Part shown: positions 17,440 to 25,931 of the stretch, piece by piece
Layout: each line of letters starts with the position of its first letter
How positions within the stretch are numbered: position 1 is the stretch's first letter
Source of the DNA: SZUA-430 sp965227535
GTDB taxonomy: Bacteria; Pseudomonadota; Alphaproteobacteria; Micropepsales; Micropepsaceae
Length of the DNA stretch: 64,000 bases
Assembly (NCBI GenBank): GCA_965227535.1
Contig: OZ245761.1
Location: 3,906,001-3,970,000 of the forward strand
Direction of reading: 5' to 3'
The notes under the pieces: model-generated
Database searches by the model: none
The model's input: the letters and a program-made list of their open reading frames with translations, nothing else
What the model was told of the DNA's origin: nothing
Position numbers and translations under genes: made by a program

Positions 17440-17844
17440 CTATGGTGCAGGCGGCGCATTCGCAGGTTTCTCGCCGACGCGCGGCACAGGCTCGATCGCC
17501 GTGATGGTGCAGCGTTCCTCGAACTCCCAGCGATTGCTCGGCATCAGCCCGCCGCGCCCGAACACCAGCGTGTCGCCCACCGACAGACACGTCGCCGAAC
17601 TCGGCCGCGTGTCGATCCGCGCGAAAATCGCCCACTTCAAATCGCGGCACGGCGCGAAGAACGTCAGCTTAAATTTCCGCCGCGGCGAGGTGTAGATATA
17701 GGCGTGGGTGTCGTCGATCGGCTCCCAGCGATCAATCGATCGCACAAAAGCGCACGACGACGGCTTGGAAGGCTCGTCCGCCGCCAAAGCAAAACCTGCA
17801 CTCAGCATCAACGCCACGCCACCCAGAACGATCGACCGCATCAT
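17440..17844 (-). CDS. Small secreted protein, DUF6491-like
   Basis: 134 residues with a signal peptide (residues 1-~21, FALAADEP). The mature part holds four Cys and the pattern RSIDRWEPIDDTHAYIY followed by KFKLTFFAPCRDLKWA, which fits DUF6491-type envelope proteins. I make that link from memory of the pattern, so it is tentative. The C-terminus is Pro/Ala-rich. Function unknown. Confidence 0.65.
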   Translation of the reverse strand: MMRSIVLGGVALMLSAGFALAADEPSKPSSCAFVRSIDRWEPIDDTHAYIYTSPRRKFKLTFFAPCRDLKWAIFARIDTRPSSATCLSVGDTLVFGRGGLMPSNRWEFEERCTITAIEPVPRVGEKPANAPPAP

Positions 17845-17897
17845 CGAAAAGCCTCCATCATCAACGCCGCGATCTTAGAGGAAACCACGTCCGTCCG

Positions 17898-18827
17898 TTA
17901 GGCCTCGCGTCCTCGCGCAATTTTCTGTCGGACTGCGTGCCGCAAACTGGGCACTTGCCGCTTGCTCTCTTCCTGAATGAGTGCCGCTATCCAAGCGTTT
18001 AGCGGATCGTTGTTGACCCTTTTGCTGCTTAGCAGGCTCACCCTCAACGCACGTATCGGCACGGGACACGGGAATAGCCGAAGGCCCAAATAGGTCGCGT
18101 GTGCTCGCGCGATTGATGCCGGCACAGTGGTGATCGCGTCGGATCGCGCCACCGTCGCCAAGGCGGTCAAAAAATATGGCGCCGCAGCGATGACCTGACG
18201 CTCCATGTTTTTAGCCCCAAGCGCACCATCGACGACCCCGACAAGGTCGCCGCCTTGCGAAACGAGGACATGACGCGCCGCCGCATAGTCCGACAGGGAG
18301 CACGCCGTCTTAAACACGGGATGGCCCTTTCGCGCCGCGACGCAATAGTCGTCCTCCCAGAGGAGGCGTCTTTCGAATTGGTCGCGGTCGCCGGTGAACG
18401 GACCAATCGCAAAATCCAACTCCCCTGACGCAATCCCGGCTATCGCCCTCTGCCGCACGAACGGACGAAAACTGACGCGAAGGTTCGGCGCCTCCCTTTC
18501 CAACCGCCGGATCAATGGCGCTGCCAGCAGCGTGCAAGGATAGTCCGACCCAGCAATCCGAATGAGGCCCTGCGAGACAGCGGGGTCGAATGGTTTCGAG
18601 CGGATGGCGCCTCGCGCCAGTTCAATGATCTGTCTGATCGTCGGCTCCAACGCACGGGCCCGCGCCGTAGGCTCCAAGCCTTGCGGCCTGCGCAAGAACA
18701 ACTCGTCTCCGAAGATATCTCGCAGCTTTGACAGCGAATGGCTCACCGATGATTGCGTCACGCCCAATTCTTGCGCGGTTAAAGTGGCCTGGCGCGTCCG
18801 CAGCACGCTCGCGAGAACCATGAGCAA
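17898..18827 (-). CDS. LysR-family regulator with a possible nonsense codon near the start
   Basis: Open frame of 309 residues with a LysR winged HTH (ATLTAQELGVTQSSVSHSLS) and a full substrate-binding domain. The longest open frame starts at TTG 18827, but the natural start seems to be ATG 18863. That gives MTETDIR, then TGA at 18842-18840, then LDLTLLMVL, where LysR proteins normally read RRLDLxLL. One CGA-to-TGA change would explain this. Restart at TTG 18827 or ATG 18821 would lose only ~12-14 residues, so activity may persist. It is divergent from the oxidoreductase gene at 18922 and probably regulated it. Confidence 0.78.
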   Translation of the reverse strand: MLMVLASVLRTRQATLTAQELGVTQSSVSHSLSKLRDIFGDELFLRRPQGLEPTARARALEPTIRQIIELARGAIRSKPFDPAVSQGLIRIAGSDYPCTLLAAPLIRRLEREAPNLRVSFRPFVRQRAIAGIASGELDFAIGPFTGDRDQFERRLLWEDDYCVAARKGHPVFKTACSLSDYAAARHVLVSQGGDLVGVVDGALGAKNMERQVIAAAPYFLTALATVARSDAITTVPASIARAHATYLGLRLFPCPVPIRALRVSLLSSKRVNNDPLNAWIAALIQEESKRQVPSLRHAVRQKIARGREA

Positions 18828-18921
18828 GGTGAGATCCAGTCACCTGATATCAGTTTCTGTCATATCGGATGTGCATCGATTTCATTGGCTGAGATTGGAT
18901 CATCGCGGCATAAAAACACGT

Positions 18922-19545
18922 ATGACAAGTGATAATATCTCAAGCATAGCAATATTGGGTTCTGGCAATGTCGGCCAAGCGCTCGCCAAAGGTTGGCGTC
19001 GCGCCGGACACACCGTCTTATTCGGCGTTCGCGCGCCTGGCGCCGCCGACGAAAGAACAATCGCGGACGCCGTCGCCGGCGCTGAGACGATCGTTCTCGC
19101 GATTCCGTTCGCTGCTGCGGCGGATGTTCTCGCGGCAGCCGGCGATTGCGCCGGCAAAGTGGTGATCGACTGCACGAACCCGCTTGCCATGAGCGATGGT
19201 CGCCTCGCGCTTGCGCTCGGGTTCAATACCTCGGGGGCGGAAGAGATTTCGAAACGAATTCCCAAGGCGCGCGTGGTGAAAACGCTCAATCAAACGGGGG
19301 CTGAGAACATGGCCGCGGCGCAGACGTTTCCTGCGCGGCCCGCAATGTTCGTCGCCGGCGATGATGCCGATGCTGTCGAAAAAGCATCGGCGCTTGTCGC
19401 TGACCTAAGTTTTGATCCGATCGCTGCCGGTCCGCTTGTAAATGCGCGCCTCCTTGAGCCGCTCGCGATGCTTTGGATCGATCAAGCCCTCGCGCGCGGC
19501 GCCGGGAGAGACTTCGCGCTTATGCGCGTTCGCCGCCCCACCTGA
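18922..19545 (+). CDS. NADP oxidoreductase, coenzyme F420-dependent type
   Basis: 207 residues from the ATG at 18922. The N-terminal Rossmann motif is IAILGSGNVGQALAKGW, followed by FGVRAP (a common NADP phosphate-binding Arg position) and TIVLAIPFAAA, then DCTNPL, the pattern of FNO/NpdG-like and related reductases. Proteins of this group in proteobacteria often use NADP without F420. It lies 59 bp from the divergent LysR gene, so joint regulation is likely. The substrate is unknown. Confidence 0.83.
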   Translation: MTSDNISSIAILGSGNVGQALAKGWRRAGHTVLFGVRAPGAADERTIADAVAGAETIVLAIPFAAAADVLAAAGDCAGKVVIDCTNPLAMSDGRLALALGFNTSGAEEISKRIPKARVVKTLNQTGAENMAAAQTFPARPAMFVAGDDADAVEKASALVADLSFDPIAAGPLVNARLLEPLAMLWIDQALARGAGRDFALMRVRRPT

Positions 19546-19668
19546 AGGGCGATCGATACGTTGGAAAATTGAGGCGGCATGAGCAAGGACGGCAAGCGAA
19601 GTCTATTCGCCATGTTTCAAGACGCCAATCAACGGACTGGCGAGTTAGGGCGGCCAGGAGGTAACCAG

Positions 19669-20451
19669 ATGACTGCGAAGTTGGGGCACAAGGACAACAA
19701 TCCAGTTTCGCCGAAGAAGCCTAAGCGCGTCGCAATAGTCATTTCCAATGGCGCGAAATCGACCACGACCGGCTGGCCCGTCGGCTTTTGGTGGAGCGAG
19801 CTTGCTCACCCCTTTCACGTTTTCTCCGAGCGCGACTACGAGATCGAGATATTCAGCCCGGAAGGCGGCAAGTGCGAATTCGATGCGATGAGCGATCCAC
19901 GTGACGCAAGCCGTTGGTCAGCGGGCGATTTGGTCACAACGGGGTTCATCTTTACGCCTGAATACGCAAAGCTCGTCGAGGATACCAAGCCCGTTTCGGC
20001 GATCGACGTGAACAAGTTCGACGCGATTGTCGTCGCCGGCGGTCAAGGCCCGATGTTCACGTTCGAAAAGGCCAACGACCTCCATAAAAAGTTCGTGGAA
20101 TTCTACGAGGCCGGCAAAGTCGCCTGTGCGCTTTGCCACGGTGTGGCGATCCTGCGTTACGCCAAGCTCCGCAATGGCGAGCCGCTGGTCAAAGGCCGCA
20201 TCGTGACAGGTTTCTCCAACATGGAAGAAGACAGCGCCGACGAGATGACATGGGCGAAAGGCGCGCTGCCCAGAGGCACGCACATCATGCCTTGGCGCAT
20301 TGAGGACGAGGTGAAGCGCCTCGGCGGGGTTTATACGCAGGGCGGGCTCTGGCGCGGGTTTGCCGTGCGCGACGGTAATCTCATCACCGGCCAGCAGAAT
20401 TTCTCCGGCACCGAAACGGCCGAATTGGTCGTCAAAGCCCTAGGCGAATAA
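19669..20451 (+). CDS. DJ-1/PfpI-family protein (class I glutamine amidotransferase-like)
   Basis: 260 residues from the ATG at 19669, which has GGAGGT six bases upstream. An alternative ATG at 19579 adds 30 residues of low family likeness. The DJ-1 fold is recognised by FDAIVVAGGQGPM, the nucleophile elbow ACALCHGVAIL with the reactive Cys followed by His, and the late GTHIMPWRIEDEV. The length and the N-terminal GFWWSELAHPF resemble Hsp31-like or YhbO-like members with glyoxalase or stress roles. It probably follows the oxidoreductase in one transcript. Confidence 0.86.
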   Translation: MTAKLGHKDNNPVSPKKPKRVAIVISNGAKSTTTGWPVGFWWSELAHPFHVFSERDYEIEIFSPEGGKCEFDAMSDPRDASRWSAGDLVTTGFIFTPEYAKLVEDTKPVSAIDVNKFDAIVVAGGQGPMFTFEKANDLHKKFVEFYEAGKVACALCHGVAILRYAKLRNGEPLVKGRIVTGFSNMEEDSADEMTWAKGALPRGTHIMPWRIEDEVKRLGGVYTQGGLWRGFAVRDGNLITGQQNFSGTETAELVVKALGE

Positions 20452-20464
20452 GGGTCGTCCGGCT

Positions 20465-21112
20465 GTGGCAAACCCAAAGGAAGTGCGCTCGGTTTTCAGA
20501 GTGGGCGAAAGCGACACCAGCCGCGTCGAGGCCTTCTCTGACGGCGTCTTGGCGATTGTCATTACGCTGCTCGTCCTTGAGATCGGCGCGCCTCACCTGG
20601 CGCAACCCACCGACGCAGAACTCTGGGCGTCTCTTGAGGCGCTCATCCCCAAAATCGTCGCCTGGGTCGTGAGCTTCTTCTTCGTTCTGGTCTTCTGGGT
20701 CGCGCATCATTATTTCTTTCGCGGTCTCCAGCGCGTTGATCGCGGGATCCTATGGCTGAACGGCCTATTCTTGCTGTTCATCAGCTTTACGCCGTTTCCC
20801 ACTGCATTCGCGGGCGACTATCCGCTCAGAACGCCGCCGTTGGCGCTGTTGAGTGTCGTCATGTTTGGCGCCGCTGCGAGCTTTACGGCGTTGCGGCTCT
20901 ACGCACTCATGGGTGACGGCTTGATAGCGTCCGGCGACCGCATAGCGGCGCGAGCGGCGCTGATGAAAAGCCTGGTTGCGCCGATCTCGTACGCGTTCGC
21001 GGCGTTGGCTGCTTTCGTTGCCCCGTTGGCTTCGGTTGTTGTTTTGACGGCGGTACCACTCATCTTCTTCTTTCCATCTCGGGAAACAAGAGACAGCGCC
21101 GCCGGAGACTAG
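20465..21112 (+). CDS. TMEM175/DUF1211 family potassium channel-like protein
   Basis: 215 residues with five to six hydrophobic helices. The first helix starts with the family motif RVEAFSDGVLAIVITLLVLE (the RxxxFSD signature), and LFLLFISFTPFPTA in the middle is also typical. Bacterial TMEM175 proteins form K+-selective channels with the gate on helix 1. It lies 13 bp after the DJ-1 gene. Confidence 0.9.
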   Translation: MANPKEVRSVFRVGESDTSRVEAFSDGVLAIVITLLVLEIGAPHLAQPTDAELWASLEALIPKIVAWVVSFFFVLVFWVAHHYFFRGLQRVDRGILWLNGLFLLFISFTPFPTAFAGDYPLRTPPLALLSVVMFGAAASFTALRLYALMGDGLIASGDRIAARAALMKSLVAPISYAFAALAAFVAPLASVVVLTAVPLIFFFPSRETRDSAAGD

Positions 21113-21163
21113 CTACTCAAGCTGAGTCCGGTTTGCGGCGCGGGACCTACCTCGGAAGAGGCT

Positions 21164-21211
21164 ATCAGGTTTACTTGACACCCATCGATTGCCATGTCAT
21201 GTAAACCTGAC
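21164..21211. promoter_or_regulatory. Inverted-repeat operator overlapping a promoter
   Basis: ATCAGGTTTACTTGAC (21164-21179) and GTCATGTAAACCTGAC (21196-21211) are inverted copies with 14 of 16 positions matching, 16 nt apart. A TTGACA -35-like box at 21175-21180 lies inside the left arm, and a weak -10 (CATGTA) would fall in the right arm. It is 20 bp before the start of the three-gene operon that includes an XRE regulator, so autoregulation by that protein is a reasonable inference. Confidence 0.65.
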
Positions 21212-21230
21212 AATCTGCGGGAGGCCTCCC

Positions 21231-21497
21231 ATGCTCATATTCGTACTCACCGTCGTCGCAGCAGGTGCGGCGCTGATTGGCTTCCTAGGCCTGATCTACG
21301 GCGTGACCGGACGAGGTGACGCGCGGCGTGCGTTCGGACTTCGCCTTATCCAGAGCGGTATGGCGATCGCCGGCCTTTCGATGATCGGGGCAAGCGTCGC
21401 AGGTGGCGAGGGCGATTATGCGATCTACGGTCTCTTGCTGCTGGTCTTGGGCACCGGCGTGACCGCGATCTCGCCCCGGGCTTCGAAGTCGGACTGA
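21231..21497 (+). CDS. Small membrane protein, first gene of XRE operon
   Basis: 88 residues from the ATG at 21231, with GGGAGG seven bases upstream. Three hydrophobic segments: residues 1-23, ~41-57 and ~64-80. No known motif. It is followed 12 bp later by a small XRE regulator and then by a larger membrane protein, a layout seen in small self-regulated membrane operons. Function unknown. Confidence 0.7.
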   Translation: MLIFVLTVVAAGAALIGFLGLIYGVTGRGDARRAFGLRLIQSGMAIAGLSMIGASVAGGEGDYAIYGLLLLVLGTGVTAISPRASKSD

Positions 21498-21509
21498 CGC
21501 CATCATCAG

Positions 21510-21728
21510 ATGGAAAGCCGCTTGCGCGAATTACGAACAGAACGCGGTTGGAGCCAGGGCGATCTTGGCGAACGCCTTGGCGTGTCGCGCCAGGCGGTGA
21601 ACGCGATCGAAACCGGCAAGCACGATCCAAGCCTGCTGCTGGCGTTCAAGATCGCCCAGATATTCGGCCAGCCGATCGAGGCGATCTTCGCGCCCGGTTT
21701 GCCGCCGCTAAAGAAGAGGGATCGATGA
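21510..21728 (+). CDS. Small XRE-family transcriptional regulator
   Basis: 72 residues, almost entirely one Cro/CI-type helix-turn-helix: LRELRTERGWSQGDLGERLG, then VSRQAVNAIETGKHDPS, then a short tail. This is the YgzD/PF01381 small-regulator type that usually accompanies a membrane protein gene. Its TGA overlaps the next ATG (ATGA at 21725). The inverted repeat at 21164 is its likely target. Confidence 0.9.
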   Translation: MESRLRELRTERGWSQGDLGERLGVSRQAVNAIETGKHDPSLLLAFKIAQIFGQPIEAIFAPGLPPLKKRDR

Positions 21729-22381
21729 CGCCGTCATCAACAAGGTCGCGCAGGCTGTGGGCGTTTGCGCTCGCGATGGCACTTATCGGTGCGTTCGTGG
21801 GCTACGGTTTTGGCTACTGGCTCAAGCATGCGCGCAGCGTTACCGCGTTTCCCGACTGGACCGATGCGGGCGCACTGCTTCTCGCCTTCGGGCTGATCGG
21901 GCAGGGCGCGTTCGTCCTCGCGTTGAGCCTCAGCAGCCGCGCCGCCGGCCGCGCGTTCGGCGGCGAAGAAGGGCGCGCCGCAACGCCCGCGCAACTGTCG
22001 TTCTATCGTCAGCAGGCCGGCGTGCTTCTGCTCGCCGGCGTGATGCTGGGTCTGCCCGTGGTCGCGAGCCTCATCGCGACCGGGCCGTTGCCGCAGAACG
22101 TGAGCATCGCGGTGATGGCGGCAATCGCGCTGTGCTTCATGGCGCAGACGGCCCTGAATATCATCGTGTGGCGACGAGCCGACGAATTCGTGCGCCGCCT
22201 GATCAGCGAAACGAGTTCTCTATGTTTCTGGGTTCTGCAGGCGGCCTTGTTTCTGTGGGCGGCAGGCGAGCGCCTTGCCGTATTGCCCGAAGTAAGCACG
22301 TGGACCTGTGTGGTCGTGATGATGGGCGTCTATCTCGCGGCCTCGGCTTTTATCAGCACGCGCAACGGCGCTGGCGCTTAA
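21725..22381 (+). CDS. Multi-helix membrane protein coupled to the XRE regulator
   Basis: 218 residues from the ATG at 21725 (4-bp overlap with the regulator). About six hydrophobic helices: ~11-29, ~43-61, ~90-112, ~118-137, ~158-175 and ~185-200. No enzyme or transport motif. Its fixed partnership with the small XRE protein suggests that it is the operon's effector. Confidence 0.72.
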   Translation: MTPSSTRSRRLWAFALAMALIGAFVGYGFGYWLKHARSVTAFPDWTDAGALLLAFGLIGQGAFVLALSLSSRAAGRAFGGEEGRAATPAQLSFYRQQAGVLLLAGVMLGLPVVASLIATGPLPQNVSIAVMAAIALCFMAQTALNIIVWRRADEFVRRLISETSSLCFWVLQAALFLWAAGERLAVLPEVSTWTCVVVMMGVYLAASAFISTRNGAGA

Positions 22382-22402
22382 GTTGAAGGAGGAGAATTCG
22401 AC

Positions 22403-22576
22403 ATGCGAACCATCCACGTGTTTCTGGGCGTGCTTACGGCGATGGCCTTCGCCGGCATGTTCGCGGCTGCAAGCAACGCCGCAACAGCCGGTGACTTGGT
22501 CATCCCGGCGCTCATCGGCGTCTGCTTCGGCGCAAGCCTCACATTGCTGCTGTTCGGCAGCAAACGGAGAAGTTAG
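22403..22576 (+). CDS. 57-residue membrane protein
   Basis: Short gene with AAGGAGGAG nine to ten bases before the ATG at 22403. The product has two hydrophobic helices (IHVFLGVLTAMAFAGMFAAA and VIPALIGVCFGASLTLLLFG) and ends in a basic SKRRS tail. It lies 21 bp after the previous membrane gene and is probably the last member of the XRE operon. The strong ribosome site and coherent helices support it despite the size. Confidence 0.6.
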   Translation: MRTIHVFLGVLTAMAFAGMFAAASNAATAGDLVIPALIGVCFGASLTLLLFGSKRRS

Positions 22577-22599
22577 CGAAGGTCCGTGAGTGCGAGGCG

Positions 22600-22620
22600 A
22601 TAACCTGTGAGGTAATTGCG
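22600..22620. promoter_or_regulatory. Shared 21-bp upstream motif, copy 1
   Basis: ATAACCTGTGAGGTAATTGC followed by G. The same 21 bases with one change (G to A at position 12) occur at 28492-28512. The core TAACCTGTGAGGTAA is a partial palindrome (ACCT-GTG-AGGT). It ends 52 bp before the ATG of the gene at 22673. It may be an operator of a small winged-helix regulator, or a promoter element; the factor is not identified. Confidence 0.5.
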
Positions 22621-22672
22621 ATGGGTCCGCCATACGTAAAATGTGACCGGACACCAAACGGCAGGAACCCTC

Positions 22673-23062
22673 ATGGCCCCGTCATCCGTATCCTCCATCG
22701 AAGTCGTTCGCAGGTTTCTAGAGCACATGGAGCGGTTGAATTATGACGCCGCGATGAAGCTCGTCTCCGCAAACTGCGAATACACCAACCCGCCGCCATT
22801 GGGTACGGTACACGGCCCCGCAGGCATTCGCGCCATCCTGGAACCCTTCTTTGCGCCGACGCTGGAGAATGAGTTCAAAATCCTGCGCGAGTCGACGACA
22901 GGGCCCATCGTGTTCGCCGAGCGTCTGGACCGGCACCGCCTGTCGGACAAATGGGTCGAGCTGCCGGTGACCGGAGTCTTCGAAGTGCACGACGGCCTCA
23001 TCACAGTGTGGCGGGAATATTTCGACGCCACGACAATCATTTCGCAGTGGCCAACGGGCTAG
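22673..23062 (+). CDS. SnoaL-like / limonene-1,2-epoxide hydrolase family protein
   Basis: 129 residues, cone-shaped NTF2 fold. It opens with VRRFLEHMERLNYDAAMKLV, and the conserved Tyr/Asn (YTNPP) and the Asp-Arg-Asp type residues of epoxide hydrolases can be placed (AERLDRH, then YFDATTI). Family members hydrolyse epoxides or act as polyketide cyclases. The upstream 21-bp motif at 22600 is shared with another gene in the window. Confidence 0.82.
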   Translation: MAPSSVSSIEVVRRFLEHMERLNYDAAMKLVSANCEYTNPPPLGTVHGPAGIRAILEPFFAPTLENEFKILRESTTGPIVFAERLDRHRLSDKWVELPVTGVFEVHDGLITVWREYFDATTIISQWPTG

Positions 23063-23125
23063 TGCCAGCGTGGCGAGGCGTCTCTCATCAAAGCTGCCTT
23101 AAAACATTGAAACGGAGTCCCAGCC

Positions 23126-23545
23126 ATGTCTCGCCAAACCCACAAATTCTGGCTGAAGATCACCGCCATTGTCGTCGGATCGTTTGGGCCAGTCTTCTTC
23201 CTTGGAACGATGATCCAGACGGCGGAACCCGCCAGACTGACGCTCGACATCCTAAGTTGGCCGATCGACGGAGCTACGACGTACGATTCCCCAGACACGC
23301 GGTTTCTGTCGGCTCTGACCGGCGGCTTTCTCTTTGGGTGGGGCGTGATGATCTGGTGTCTGTCATCGTGGGTCTATGACGCGGCGCCCGAGGCCGTGCG
23401 CCGGACAGTGCTGGCCGGTATTCTCTCCTGGTTCTTTCTGGACAGTGCGGGGTCCATCGCCTCCGGCAACGTGTCAAACGCCTACTTCAACGTCATCGTC
23501 CTCCTCGTCGCCGTTGGACCGCTTTGGCTGCCAGCTAAAACCTGA
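23126..23545 (+). CDS. Membrane protein of unknown function
   Basis: 139 residues with four hydrophobic segments (~11-29, ~62-82, ~94-108, ~117-134). AACGGAGTCCCAGCC precedes the ATG. No family motif. It lies 63 bp after the SnoaL-like gene, on the same strand. Confidence 0.62.
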   Translation: MSRQTHKFWLKITAIVVGSFGPVFFLGTMIQTAEPARLTLDILSWPIDGATTYDSPDTRFLSALTGGFLFGWGVMIWCLSSWVYDAAPEAVRRTVLAGILSWFFLDSAGSIASGNVSNAYFNVIVLLVAVGPLWLPAKT

Positions 23546-23620
23546 GGGGCTGCGACGGCAGTCCTGTCAAACGCGTTTCGTAGAACTCTTGAATCCCAAA
23601 ATCTTTGACGCGGTCTACGC

Positions 23621-24262
23621 TTACCGCGGCGAGACCGTTACAGCTACTTCGTTCCGGCGCCAAAACGGCAGTGTCCACGGCGGATCGTAGAACCAAGCCA
23701 CTGGCGTGCCGACGGCTTTCCATTTGGAGGCGGCAACGCCGCGCAGCAGTTCGGCGGTCTTTTCGGCGACGGCCTCCGCGCTACGGCTGTTCGAGAACCG
23801 AAGCACGGCCATTGTTTCGCCCGGCAGGTCAACGATCTGCACCGCAGGATTGTTCGGCTTTGGCAGCGTTGCGCGGGTATAGTTGGCCGGCATGAAAAAG
23901 CGGATGCGCCATTTGCCGCCGCCGTCAGCGCTCTGCGCGACCGGCGCCGTCATGGCGATGCTCTCGCCGCGCGCGGCCTCTTGCGAGACTGGCGCGGTCA
24001 TGGCGATCGACGTGCGCGAGGTGTTGTTGCCGAAGATATAGTCCGCGAGCAGCCGGAAGCCGGCGGAACGCGCATCCTCCTCGTCGCCGCCCACCGTGAC
24101 CTCCGCCGCCAGGCGAGGTGCATACTGGCGGACATCGATCACGCCGATCTTCTCGACGACAGTGAACGCGGGTTCCTCCGTCTCGGCACGTGCCGTGGTG
24201 GCAGTCGCAACCATCATTGCAATCCCAAGGCTGAAGAGAAATTTGGGCATAGCGGATAACAT
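23621..24262 (-). CDS. SOUL-family heme-binding protein, exported
   Basis: 213 residues with a signal peptide (residues ~5-26, ATATTARAE). The SOUL/HBP fold shows as FTVVEKIGVIDVRQYAPRLA, the loop FGNNTSRTSIAMTAPV, repeated SIAMTAPV, and WRIRFFMPANYT. SOUL proteins bind free heme or other tetrapyrroles. In a photosynthetic host a periplasmic tetrapyrrole-binding role is plausible but inferred. Convergent with the preceding gene. Confidence 0.9.
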   Translation of the reverse strand: MLSAMPKFLFSLGIAMMVATATTARAETEEPAFTVVEKIGVIDVRQYAPRLAAEVTVGGDEEDARSAGFRLLADYIFGNNTSRTSIAMTAPVSQEAARGESIAMTAPVAQSADGGGKWRIRFFMPANYTRATLPKPNNPAVQIVDLPGETMAVLRFSNSRSAEAVAEKTAELLRGVAASKWKAVGTPVAWFYDPPWTLPFWRRNEVAVTVSPR

Positions 24263-24571
24263 GGGCGGTTCCCGACGGTTGGCAAGAAGTGCGGGCCGCA
24301 GCCCTCGTCCTTAATACGACGATTGTTCGCCTTCGGATCTGCGTCGTGTGGCGATTCCCCGCATTCCTGCGATCGAAACAGCAGCGCGCCGCAGCCGCGG
24401 TTCCGCAACACTGATCCAGTCTCCTGATCTCGCCGTAAACTTGAGGCTGTTGGACGGGCTTTTTGATGCCCTCCAAAGGGCTGCGTGGGTTTGGGCCGAA
24501 CAGAAGCGGCAAACCAAGCAGGGCGCTATGCGCGGCCAACCTCAATTCCTGACAGAGAGAGATGTGTCGAC
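24263..24571. other. 309-bp gap between divergent SOUL and lipoprotein genes
   Basis: Both flanking genes read outward, so it should hold two promoters. I see a small hairpin GCCCTCCAAAGGGC near 24468 and no convincing short gene. Open frames here have no ribosome site or protein-like composition. Confidence 0.4.
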
Positions 24572-25093
24572 ATGGTACGCATAGCAACAGTATTGGCGGC
24601 AGGGGCCCTGATCACGGGTTGCGCTTCGCAACCCGAGTTTGCCGGGCCTCCCACGCGTGAACTGGTTCTCGAGAAGACGCTTGCGGGGCGGACCCTGGGC
24701 GAAGGCGCTTTCGTGAACAGCATCACGGGCGGAGAAACGAAATTCTCCGTCGTAATCGATGGAAAATGGGACGGAAAAGTCCTGACCCTGGTCGAAGACT
24801 TCACCTATTCGGACGGATCGACGGACCGCAAGACCTGGCGTCTCACCAAAACGGGTAACGGCGCCTATCAAGGCGTACGCGAAGACGTGATCGGTGAGGC
24901 CGAAGTGCGCCAGGACGGTAAAGGCGTAAGGCTCGACTACTACGTCACATTGTCGACGGGCCTCGGCGGCATCGACGTGCGCTTTCAGGATTTGCTTTAT
25001 CTGAACGACGACGGCTCGATCGCCAACAAAGCGGTCGTTTCCAAATTCGGTCTTCGTGTCGGACGTGTGAACATAACGATGAGGCCGCAATGA
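24572..25093 (+). CDS. DUF3833-type outer-membrane lipoprotein
   Basis: 173 residues from the ATG at 24572. Lipobox LITGC puts the lipidated Cys at residue 17. The body has the DUF3833 pattern: EFTYSDG-like FTYSDGSTDRKTWRLTKTG, then GEAEVRQDGKGVRLDYY and a final valine-rich strand. These are envelope lipoproteins of unknown action, found near fatty-acid or stress genes in other bacteria. Confidence 0.82.
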   Translation: MVRIATVLAAGALITGCASQPEFAGPPTRELVLEKTLAGRTLGEGAFVNSITGGETKFSVVIDGKWDGKVLTLVEDFTYSDGSTDRKTWRLTKTGNGAYQGVREDVIGEAEVRQDGKGVRLDYYVTLSTGLGGIDVRFQDLLYLNDDGSIANKAVVSKFGLRVGRVNITMRPQ

Positions 25094-25254
25094 TCGCGTC
25101 GCGTGGAGCCGCCCGGCGTCCTTTCAAGCACCTGACAAAAAAATAAAGAAGCGACCACTCACGATCCGCACACGGATCAACGCCGTAAGCCGTTTCGAAT
25201 TGCCGGTGACGATCCTCTGTCGCCGCAATTTGAAACCACGCAAGGAGATCAAAC

Positions 25255-25764
25255 ATGTCATTTCTGCGTAGCGCCATCTTGGCAGTCGCATTCGTTCTTC
25301 CCGCCGTGAGCGCGCCCGCGTTCGCCGGTGGAATGTCCAAGACCGCGTCGAACACCGTCGTCGACGTCGCGGTCTCAAATCCCGACTTCTCGACGTTGGT
25401 CGCCGCGCTCAAGGCTGCCGATCTCGTCGATGCGTTGAAGGGGCCGGGGCCGTTCACGGTGTTCGCGCCGACCAACGCGGCATTCGCGGCGCTGCCGGCG
25501 GGCACGGTCGAAAACCTGCTGAAGCCCGAGAACAAGGCCCAGCTTCAGGCGGTGCTCAAGTATCACGTCATTCCGGCCAAGATCGAATCCTCGGCCCTCG
25601 CCGGTAAGAAGCTGACCTCCCCGCCGACGCTGCAAGGCGGAACGCTGGCCATCGACGGCACGAAGGGTGTTGTCGTGGGCGGAGCGAACGTAACAGCCGC
25701 CGACATCAAGGCGTCGAACGGCGTCGTTCACGTTATCGACAAAGTGCTCCTGCCGGCGAACTAA
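25255..25764 (+). CDS. Fasciclin-domain secreted protein
   Basis: 169 residues: signal peptide (residues 1-~24, SAPAFAGG), then one FAS1 domain. Motifs FSTLVAALKAADLVDALKG, GPFTVFAPTNAAFAALP (the H1/FAS box) and a final VIDKVLLP are diagnostic. FAS1 domains mediate adhesion, and small secreted forms are common in proteobacteria. AAGGAGATCAAAC precedes the ATG. A terminator follows. Confidence 0.95.
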   Translation: MSFLRSAILAVAFVLPAVSAPAFAGGMSKTASNTVVDVAVSNPDFSTLVAALKAADLVDALKGPGPFTVFAPTNAAFAALPAGTVENLLKPENKAQLQAVLKYHVIPAKIESSALAGKKLTSPPTLQGGTLAIDGTKGVVVGGANVTAADIKASNGVVHVIDKVLLPAN

Positions 25765-25782
25765 CGCAGGGGCAGTATTACG

Positions 25783-25820
25783 GGCGGCACTCCAGCCTTT
25801 CAGGCGGGGTGCCGCCTTTC
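25783..25820 (+). terminator. Terminator after the fasciclin gene
   Basis: GGCGGCAC (25783-25790) pairs with GTGCCGCC (25809-25816), extended by nearby CC/GG pairs, followed by TTTC. It lies 19 bp after the stop codon. Confidence 0.75.
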
Positions 25821-25931
25821 CCACATTTTGCCTGCGTACATCCGGCGGCAGTCCGACGTTGGACGTGGCTCAACAATTGACTTCTTTGATTGAGAGACTT
25901 CGGGCAGGCTGACCGAATAGCAACGGGCTGG

